DNA of 10,531 nt from Phoronis ovalis (taxonomy: Eukaryota > Phoronida > Phoronidae): assembly GCA_028565635.1 (NCBI GenBank), contig JAOXYB010062690.1, positions 1 to 10,531 on the forward strand, given 5' to 3'. The notes below the pieces were generated by a model. The model made no database searches, was not told the origin of the DNA, and was given only the letters and a program-made list of their open reading frames with translations. Both the position numbers and the translations under genes were made by a program. Shown here in pieces: positions 6,601 through 10,531 of this stretch (its first letter is position 1; each line of letters starts with the position of its first letter).

Positions 6601-8669
6601 AAGACTATAAGGATGATGAACAATGATGCATGTAAATACACACGTAGGCATGCAGGCTAAGTTAAAAACTCTTATGTAGAATAATATTTTTTGCATTATA
6701 GTAAATTTAATGTATCTTGAGTAGGCTTTTCCTTGTTGGATGTGACAGCTTCTACTCTAACCTTAAAGTCTATTTTGTACCATTAGTCTAGGATGCTCTT
6801 AGTATATATAAATGGATATTTATTTTTGCACGTTACAACTCAAACTACAGTGTGAAAAGCTTTTATATTTTAAACTGTACATTTTTTATATATAAGCTTT
6901 TTTTTTTTTTTACAAAACTAGTCAAATTACTAGTAAAGAATCAAAACAAATCAATTTATAAAACTATCATAACAGGAGTGTAACTTGAAGTGTGAAGGTA
7001 CAACTGAATGGCAAATAGTTCAGATTCCTAGATTTTTTTAAGAATGCAAATCTTCTAGAGAAGACATATATATACTTCCCTACATTGTCCCTAAGACCTG
7101 ATTGTTGCAGGAAATGTTAACTTTCTCTAGAATTCAGCAATGCTAGTTCTTTTCAGTAAAAAATCAATGTAATTATACATAATTGCATATAATGCTATTA
7201 TTCCATTAAGTTAAATTGTTTATTTGTAATCAACATAATTATACTGCACTGGTACAGATGTGGGTATCTTTGTGCATGGCATTAAAGTAGCATGTGAAAC
7301 AAGACATTATTTTGATACAATTTAAACTCCAGATTTCACATACTCATCACTAATTACCATCATGTGCCCATGCATGGCCATACAACTTATTATCACCTTC
7401 TCACAACTTACTATCTCGTGGTCATGACTTAATTAATAATGTACAGCATATATGGGCCATGGCCAAGACTTTACTGTCTCGATCGTTTTCACTTATGGTA
7501 ACAACTTAATTTATACTCATAACTTAATTACCATGTAGGTCGTAGCCACGACTTTTTCATTTTGTTGTCGCAACTCCTCATGGCCATCATGGCTTACTAT
7601 CTCATTCCAACGACTTGCTATCCTGTGGCCACGACTTAGAAATTCCATGTTAGCTAGAAAATTCCTCCCTAATTAAAAACATGCACTAGTGATGTAGCGA
7701 CCTTCTAATTAAAGTAGTACTGAACCACTAGTACATGGTGTCACATGCAGGGGTATGTCATTCCTGAGGGGTACTCAGGGTTTCGTCTATATAGGGATGT
7801 GCTGCTACAGTGGATCTGTTTTTGACCAAATTAGCAGGAGAGAGAGTTAATCCATGCATCCGGCCGTTTCATCCAAAAAAATAGCAGAGAGGATCTGGTT
7901 TTTGACAAAATTAGCAGAGTGGATCCGGTTTTTTAAATGAATAAGCTCAGTTGGTCTGGCTTTTGACTAAAATAAACATACACACATTTAGCAATCAGAC
8001 AGGTTTTTTAGCAAAAAAAGTTCAAAGTGGGAAAAATAATTGAGAGGATCCGGTTTTTAAGTTTGTGCCACAACTTGAACCCCTAACCAAAATTGTGAAG
8101 TATCCCCCAGGCTGTCATTCAAAATGGTTACAAGTATTGAAGTGTCGTCCAATGGAATGTACGTGTTCATGGGTCATTACTCCCGGTCATTGCTAGGTGC
8201 TCACCTGAGGGACTCGATTTTTAGCCATCGAGGTGAGCATGATGCTATCCTGCTATCCCAGTCAGGTTGCTTTCAACACGTGTTAGGGTTGTGAAACCTT
8301 GCGACTCATTTCAACCAAAATTTACCAAGTGTTCTCCCCCATGGGACTGCAAGAAACGGTAACTCACCTGAGATATTCATCTGTCCATAAATCATAAGCA
8401 GGAATTTTCTTGGCTTGGCCTTTCATGAGCAGAGGCTTTCCAGGTTTAACATATTCTTCAAAAAATGTTTTAGGATCTGGTACATAATCTATCGAAGCTA
8501 CAACACCTTCTTTTGGCCTATGAGCACCTAAGGGTTTTAAATGTCCCGCAGGATCACTCTCTAAGTTAATATTTTCAGTCGGAATATCGACATTTAAAGT
8601 TTGCGAGTCAATGTCACAGTTCACCCAATGCAAACATATGGCGGTAAAAATCACAGCAAAATTAAACAT
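517..8669 (-). CDS. ER-luminal JmjC/cupin_8 oxygenase-like protein with EF-hand and KDEL (whole spliced gene, 7 exons, 443 aa)
   Basis: Joined exons are 8669-8368, 5468-5317 (or 5276-5125), 4217-4048, 3537-3377, 3021-2851, 1189-997 and 699-517, all minus strand with GT/AG borders and agreeing phases. Seen: a hydrophobic N-terminus ending near VNC (residues 1-18), a cupin_8/JmjC core with HND (H186, D188), a G-x-K after it (K201), WYHQV (H265) followed by RNLAINIWF, an acidic linker, an EF-hand loop at 389-400 and a terminal KDEL. Known of the family: the HxD...H triad holds Fe(II), and the lysine corresponds to the 2-oxoglutarate-binding lysine of FIH-type enzymes. Inferred: a soluble ER-lumen hydroxylase-like enzyme of unknown substrate with a calcium site. 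An N-E-T sequon at residue 290 fits luminal exposure. JMJD8 is a known ER-luminal JmjC protein, but this architecture with EF-hand and KDEL differs and I assign no symbol. The first in-frame ATG follows an in-frame TAG at 8708-8706. Confidence 0.88.
700..996 (-). other. Intron 6 of the JmjC gene
   Basis: 297 nt, with a GTACGCA donor and TTTTAG acceptor. It splits the entering helix of the EF-hand from its loop. It contains the 20-bp duplication listed below. Confidence 0.75.
922..961. repeat. 20-bp exact tandem duplication
   Basis: AAATGAACAATTAGTATAAT occurs at 922-941 and again at 942-961 with no mismatch, followed by a partial third start (AAATTAATT). It lies in intron 6, close to the donor of exon 6. 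Confidence 0.9.
997..1189 (-). CDS. Exon 6: linker and helix leading to the EF-hand
   Basis: This exon is 193 nt, with acceptor TGCAATTTTTAG and donor TTGTCG|GTACGCA. AA from exon 5 plus G gives Lys319; the exon ends in phase 0. It encodes residues 320-383. NELLEHLGSLPEVTVEQVIELW looks helical, and a Glu/Asp-rich stretch (MPPEDDLENEQ, EQTGENVPGMEE) follows. HILS begins the entering helix of the EF-hand, which continues in exon 7. No second EF loop is visible in the linker. Confidence 0.85.
1190..2850 (-). other. Intron 5 of the JmjC gene (about 1.66 kb)
   Basis: Donor GTAAGAA and acceptor TTTTTAG. It contains the ~130-bp repeat family at 2381-2780 and two short coding-like, higher-GC patches (1379-1576 minus, about 1660-1745 plus) that I cannot assign. 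The stretch 1750-2380 shows no supportable feature. Confidence 0.7.
2381..2780. repeat. Old ~130-bp repeat units sharing a 'aaatatggccaccag' core
   Basis: A 21-base string beginning CAACAAATATGGCCACCAGT is exact at 2381-2401 and 2649-2669. A diverged middle copy (AAATATAGCTGCCGGTTGG) starts at 2523. The core spacings are 137 and 131 bases. After units 1 and 3 the sequence stays loosely alignable (GGAAATGCACCCAGCCA against GAAAGAAATCAATCCAGCTA). This looks like a decayed interspersed or tandem repeat of unknown class. Confidence 0.6.
2851..3021 (-). CDS. Exon 5: distal metal-binding histidine and end of the cupin domain
   Basis: This exon is 171 nt, with acceptor ACGTTTCAG and donor ACTAA|GTAAGAA. 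It enters in phase 2 (CA plus G gives Gln262) and leaves in phase 2. WYHQVRS carries H265, the third facial-triad ligand, and RNLAINIWF is the closing strand, matching the WWH...VNFWY pattern of FIH-like enzymes. The remainder, from SHLTYFNET to LNPDEQT, is a charged tail. N290 is in an N-E-T glycosylation sequon, consistent with passage through the ER. Confidence 0.88.
3022..3376 (-). other. Intron 4 of the JmjC gene
   Basis: 355 nt of AT-rich DNA with a GTAAGTC donor and TTTCAG acceptor. No feature is seen inside. Confidence 0.75.
3377..3537 (-). CDS. Exon 4: middle of the cupin domain
   Basis: This exon is 161 nt, with acceptor CACATCTTTGTAG and donor CCTAAGCA|GTAAGTC. It enters in phase 0 and leaves in phase 2. 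It encodes residues 209-261, including KVDVDKVDMYKFPGLRN, LPWYLARMEKGDCMFIP and the start of the KQWYHQV strand completed in exon 5. The GDCMFIP stretch is the typical strand before the distal histidine (GD-x-(hydrophobic)-x-(I/V)P in cupin_8 proteins). The exon was found by reading across the junction rather than from a long open frame. Confidence 0.88.
3538..4047 (-). other. Intron 3 of the JmjC gene
   Basis: About 510 nt with a GTAAATA donor and TTTGTAG acceptor. It contains an alternating purine-pyrimidine stretch near 3997-4028 (TGCATGCACGCGTACAC followed by CA repeats). Nothing else is recognised. Confidence 0.7.
4048..4217 (-). CDS. Exon 3: cupin core with the HxD metal ligands
   Basis: This exon is 170 nt, with acceptor TTTTCTGTTTTCTAG and donor GATAAG|GTAAATA. 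The first two bases complete a Tyr codon with the T from either exon 2 copy; the exon ends in phase 0. It encodes MLCGGF, then MWFSSGGTKSVLHND, which carries the first two facial-triad ligands (H186, D188), then DNINC and QGDKDFIMFDK. The G-x-K (K201) corresponds to the 2-oxoglutarate lysine in FIH-like cupin_8 enzymes. The open frame runs past the donor into the intron, but that extension is unrelated to the family. Confidence 0.9.
4218..5124 (-). other. Intron 2 of the JmjC gene, containing a phosphodiesterase-like relic
   Basis: Runs from the exon 2b donor to the exon 3 acceptor. The upper part holds the phosphodiesterase-like fragment. The stretch 4230-4670 is AT-rich with nothing recognisable. 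Confidence 0.7.
4671..5045 (-). pseudogene. Decayed fragment resembling a cyclic-nucleotide phosphodiesterase catalytic domain
   Basis: The longest open frame (4985-4671) carries KKILDVCITASDLALYWRP, very like the I-x-x-x-I-L-A-T-D-L-A-L-Y helix of class I PDEases. It is followed by a spacing-appropriate YKAICMM and QPIVQFAAVHEW, which can be matched to the LM(T)ACDL...KPW...VA-LV-EFW region. Just upstream, in another frame (about 5005-4920), HHHPYIMNIYEQYGLFSSTN fits the HHF...Q..G.NIF.. segment that precedes that helix. Stops and at least one frameshift separate the pieces, and no PDE metal-binding HD pair is visible. I read it as a dead fragment on the host gene's strand, inside its intron. 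The resemblance is by eye only, and a chance match to the ATDLALY-like motif is possible. Confidence 0.42.
5125..5276 (-). CDS. Exon 2b: second copy of the tandem exon pair
   Basis: This exon is 152 nt, with acceptor TTTTTGTTTTTAG and donor T|GTGAGTA. It enters in phase 2 (AG plus C gives Ser101) and leaves in phase 1. The product begins SAQFGNFG and contains GKKENR, LKKFLKFYKKKDVY and LVQDLFEEMR. Compared with 2a it keeps FG, AE, GKKE, FL, Y, KKD, Y, VQDL and EM, but differs in the N-terminal and central portions. Both copies have intact splice sites and open frames, so both look functional rather than one being a relic. Confidence 0.83.
5317..5468 (-). CDS. Exon 2a: first copy of a tandem, probably mutually exclusive exon pair
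   Basis: This exon is 152 nt. Its acceptor is a pyrimidine-rich tract ending TTGTTTTAG, and its donor is T|GTAAGTG. It enters in phase 2 (AG from exon 1 plus G gives Arg101) and leaves in phase 1. It codes residues 101-151, beginning REKFGHL and including GKKETR, MKHFLNLYRKKDIY and VVQDLHKEMQ. It replaces exon 2b one for one: the same 51-residue length and the same phases, with 26 of 51 residues identical. In the protein this segment lies just before the first cupin strands, upstream of the HND metal ligands. Confidence 0.85.
7383..7640. repeat. Degenerate 21-bp minisatellite (cttactatctcgtggccacga-type unit)
   Basis: Cores of the form (a/g)ACTT(A) recur at 7384, 7405, 7426, 7467, 7490, 7503, 7521, 7550, 7571, 7592, 7612 and 7633, mostly 20-23 bases apart. 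The best preserved units carry ACTTACTATCTCGTGG and GTGGCCACGACTTA (7625-7638) or GTGGTCATGACTTA (7418-7431). It sits in intron 1. Confidence 0.7.
7812..8060. repeat. Degenerate repeat, unit about 30-40 bp (ggatccggtttttgacaaaattagcagag-type)
   Basis: GGATC(C/T)GG or a close variant recurs at 7812, 7856 (GCATCCGG), 7891, 7921, 7953 (GGTCTGG), 7996 (CAGACAGG) and 8046. It is typically followed by a T-run, GAC-AAA, and often TTAGCAGAG. Spacing ranges from 30 to 50 bases. This is a separate array from the 21-bp one, also in intron 1. Confidence 0.6.
8198..8239. repeat. Imperfect hairpin containing a second donor-like site
   Basis: TGCTCACC (8198-8205) and TCGAT (8214-8218) together pair with ATCGAGGTGAGCA (8227-8239), leaving an 8-base bulge in the left arm and an 8-base loop. 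The left arm contains CTCACCTGAG, the same ten bases as the exon 1 donor region. Confidence 0.6.
8368..8669 (-). CDS. Exon 1: signal peptide and N-terminal part of the JmjC protein
   Basis: Encodes residues 1-100 plus two bases of codon 101. The open frame continues upstream to a GTG at 8684, but the first ATG is at 8669, with A at -3, so I start there. An in-frame TAG at 8708-8706 closes the frame upstream. Residues 1-18 are a short hydrophobic stretch typical of a signal peptide, with likely cleavage after the cysteine of VNC. The segment from GHLKPLGAHRP to DEYL is the conserved lead-in of this cupin_8 family, with VKPGKPLLMKG and LWTDEYL. The donor is CTCAG|GTGAGTT, and the exon leaves in phase 2. 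Confidence 0.88.
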
Positions 8670-8845
8670 TTTCGTAACAGACACACAACAACAACAACGT
8701 CGAAACTAATTCAAACCTATTCTAAATTATGTTCACCAAATAGATGCACAAGAAAGATTATGTTCTGTAGGTTTTTCAACGGGAAATGAATATCCTTGTT
8801 TCTCCGACCTGGTTTCATCACAGGAAAAACTGTGACATGAGGTAG
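8670..8845 (-). other. Presumed 5' UTR of the JmjC gene
   Basis: Sequence between the TATA-like element and the ATG. It contains an in-frame stop at 8708-8706, a short (TTG)n run around 8687-8699, and a 6-bp hairpin TCACAG-GAAAAA-CTGTGA at 8818-8835 near the presumed start site. Confidence 0.4.
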
Positions 8846-8869
8846 CCCACTTCAACACATTTGACCTGT

Positions 8870-8920
8870 TTATAATACTTTACGTTCATTGGTCAAATCT
8901 ATTGAACAAGGGGGCGTGGT
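8870..8920 (-). promoter_or_regulatory. Putative promoter of the JmjC gene: GC box, CCAAT, TATA-like
   Basis: In transcription order on the minus strand: CCACGCCCCC (complement of 8910-8919, a Sp/KLF-type site), CCAAT (8892-8888) and TATTATAA (8877-8870). They are in the usual order and lie about 200 bases upstream of the ATG at 8669. A start site about 30 bases below the TATA-like box (near 8840) would give a 5' UTR of about 170 bases. All is inferred from motifs. Confidence 0.5.
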
Positions 8921-9104
8921 TAGAGTCTTAACTTAGGTTATAGTCACGCTGCTTGAAATATATTTACAGAATACAGAAAATTTGGAGTACATAATTTCAA
9001 AAATATATCCATTATTTTGTTTTTGTGCCGTTAAGCTATCTGTATTATAACATAATCGTCATAAAATGCCATCCAAATTTGAAATGACACATATTTTGAA
9101 ACCT

Positions 9105-9110
9105 TTTATT
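9105..9110 (-). terminator. Polyadenylation signal AATAAA of the upstream gene
   Basis: Minus-strand AATAAA lies 54 bases past the TAA at 9167-9165. It supports the terminal-exon call and places the end of this gene roughly 185 bases from the promoter elements of the JmjC gene. Confidence 0.45.
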
Positions 9111-9164
9111 ATATTAAATATCAGAAAATACAAACTGAAGAACAATATTTTCAGTCTCATTTTT

Positions 9165-9253
9165 TTACGTGGATGAATTTTTGCTGTCTGACTTAAGACC
9201 ACCTGGTGGTAAATGTGGAGCACATTTTAAAAGGACGAGGATAAAAATTTGAT
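9165..9253 (-). CDS. Probable terminal exon of an upstream gene (partial, unrecognised)
   Basis: The acceptor TCCTGATTCTTGCAG is strong. The exon enters in phase 1 and encodes 28 codons plus TAA, including FILVLLKCAPHLPPGGLKSD and a Ser/Asn tail. A minus-strand AATAAA lies 54 bases past the stop, which supports a gene end. The composition is more coding-like than its surroundings. I do not recognise the protein. The phase agrees with both candidate exons upstream. An alternative is that this is chance open sequence, since only 29 codons are involved. Confidence 0.5.
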
Positions 9254-10330
9254 CTGCAAGAATCAGGATTTAAAATAAAGAAAAAAGAAATATTAATTGT
9301 AATTATATAGACAAATGCAATGTTATGAAAGATAGTGCCAGCAGATTGACTAAAATATAACAAGAGTAACTGACTATTCTTATATATAAATAAACTTTAA
9401 TTTTTATAATTAAATGTTGACAAGTATAATATACTTGTGTATCGCATATTTGATACCTTTATATGAGACTAGTATTACACATAATCAAAAGTACTTCAGC
9501 AGCTTTCTTTGAAAACAGACAAAATTAGTAATATATAATATAAACAACAATATTCTATAATTAAGCAGAAATAATTTTTCAAGCTCATTTAGAATAAATT
9601 AAATACAGGAATTGTGTACATTATTTTCTATAATAACCAGCAACCACAACCAACACCATGAGACATTGACAAATTTTAACAATTTAATTAATTATTAAAT
9701 TAACATGACTGTTTACTAAATCACATCTAACAAGATTGTATACTCGCGCTACTGGGCCCAGCTGACCAGGCCTGCATGCTGCTCTGTGTTCTGACATAAT
9801 AGCTATGATGTCATTTTCTATACCAGCATAGTAATAAAGGGTAATTACAGCATTGCTATCTGACATTCTGTGAATGATTTACATAAACATAATAAAAAAG
9901 TTAAAATGTATAACAGCAAAAACAATAAAAATGGGAAGAATGTAATATCTAGAGTTTATGTCAATAAATGCAAGAAAAACAGAGATTCAATAGACATTTA
10001 CCAGTATTCTGAACATGTAGTTCATAACAAGTCCAAAATAAAATGATAATCATACAAGTAGGACTGTATATCAAAAACATACACCCTGGGTTGGGACCTG
10101 TGCTGTCTTTGAGGTCAATATAACATTAAGAAGACAAAACTGAAATTTTAAACACCGCTAAAAATATAACATTGGTTACCCAGCAGTCATACTTTTGAGG
10201 TTATAGGAGCCAAGAGGTCAAATTTCTCTGCTAATGTGTAGCTACTGTCCCACAAAACTCCCATGTGTAGATGTTTATCATTTACACAACATCGTAACAA
10301 GTATATTAAAAGCATATATTACAGTATTAC
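9254..10330 (-). other. Presumed intron region of the upstream gene
   Basis: AT-rich DNA interrupted by the possible cassette exon at 9859-9725 and a moderately GC-rich, briefly open patch near 10185-10300. No other feature is seen. Confidence 0.4.
9725..9859 (-). CDS. Possible cassette exon of the upstream gene
   Basis: This candidate is 135 nt (a multiple of three), entering and leaving in phase 1, with acceptor AATGTCAG and a weak donor AGAT|GTGATT. It encodes SNAVITLYYYAGIENDIIA followed by MSEHRAACRPGQLGPVARVY. It is clearly richer in G+C than the flanking intron. Skipping or including it keeps the frame between 10331 and 9253. The protein is not recognised. A long pyrimidine tract is lacking and the donor is not ideal, so this is tentative. 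Confidence 0.35.
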
Positions 10331-10427
10331 CTTGAAAGTAAGCCCTGCGGCCTATGTTTCGAATTAAGTCCCTGAGCAGTCTAGGATATTTCCCAAACTC
10401 AGTGCCCAGATTTATGTGCTCCCCTTG
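10331..10427 (-). CDS. Probable internal exon of the upstream gene (unrecognised)
   Basis: 97 nt, with acceptor AATGTAAAAG (poor pyrimidine tract) and donor TTTCAAG|GTAATAC. Only one of the three frames is open across it. It reads GEHINLGTEFGKYPRLLRDL then IRNIGRRAYFQ and leaves in phase 1, matching the downstream candidates. The Arg/Leu-rich helix-like sequence and higher G+C are coding-like. I do not recognise the family. The gene continues beyond the window. Confidence 0.45.
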
Positions 10428-10531
10428 CTTTTACATTATAAATTTAAAGAGAAAAGTAGACATTTAATGAGGACAACAGAGGTGTTTTGGGTAATTGTCT
10501 TAGACTGTGTCTTGGAAGTAAGCCAGAGGTT

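Larger units (their letters stand above)
5469..8367 (-). other. Intron 1 of the JmjC gene (about 2.9 kb)
   Basis: Donor GTGAGTT at 8367 and acceptor ending TTTTAG at 5469. The upper third holds two decayed minisatellites and a hairpin, listed separately. From 5534 to about 7340 the DNA is very AT-rich with homopolymer runs (for example T at 6899-6911). I see no convincing gene there apart from a doubtful exon-2-like trace at 6208-6056. Confidence 0.75.

Noticed and set aside
8670-8684. Start of the JmjC protein five codons earlier, at 8684
   Set aside because: That codon is GTG. The first in-frame ATG is at 8669 with A at -3, and the signal peptide begins properly there.
9745-9785. tRNA or tRNA-derived SINE suggested by GGGCCCAGTAGCGCGAGT
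   Set aside because: Only a loose A-box resemblance. I could not find a B box or a cloverleaf at the right spacing.
10185-10300. Minus-strand open patch containing HMGVLWDSSYTLAEKFDLLA as another exon of the upstream gene
   Set aside because: The text looks coding-like, but I find no convincing acceptor, the frame ends in TGA, and it does not join in phase with the neighbouring candidate exons.

Overview
The window looks like part of an animal (invertebrate) nuclear genome. It is AT-rich, and its genes are split by introns with GT/AG borders. It also has metazoan-type polyadenylation hexamers, low-complexity introns and several decayed minisatellites. Abundant TGCATGCA-like words and moderately sized introns suggest a marine invertebrate, perhaps an early-branching one, but I cannot name the species. 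All recognisable genes lie on the minus strand, so they read from high to low coordinates.

The main gene runs from an ATG at 8669 to a TAG at 517. I can join seven coding exons with every splice phase agreeing, giving 443 residues. The product begins with a signal peptide, continues as a JmjC/cupin_8 (2-oxoglutarate, Fe(II)) oxygenase-like domain with the HxD...H metal-binding triad intact, then an acidic linker, one canonical EF-hand, and a C-terminal KDEL. It is therefore predicted to be a soluble endoplasmic reticulum luminal JmjC oxygenase with a calcium site. A GC box, CCAAT and TATA-like set lies upstream (8920-8870) and an AATAAA lies 66 bases past the stop.

The most notable feature is that exon 2 exists twice in tandem (2a at 5468-5317, 2b at 5276-5125). 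Both copies are exactly 152 nt, enter in phase 2, leave in phase 1, and encode 51-residue segments identical at 26 positions. Only 40 nt separate them. Using both, or neither, produces an early stop. This is the signature of mutually exclusive alternative exons that swap a segment just before the catalytic core.

Above 9100 lies the 3' end of a second minus-strand gene, which I do not recognise. It is represented by a probable terminal exon (9253-9165) followed by AATAAA, a probable internal exon (10427-10331), and a possible cassette exon (9859-9725), all phase-compatible. The two genes are head-to-tail, with under 300 bases between the hexamer of one and the promoter elements of the next.

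The introns hold an apparent decayed cyclic-nucleotide phosphodiesterase fragment (about 5045-4671), a degenerate 21-bp minisatellite (7383-7640), a second degenerate repeat with a 30-40 bp unit (7812-8060), an old ~130-bp repeat family with an exact 21-mer (2381-2780), and a 20-bp tandem duplication (922-961). No tRNA, rRNA, CRISPR array or intact transposon was found.
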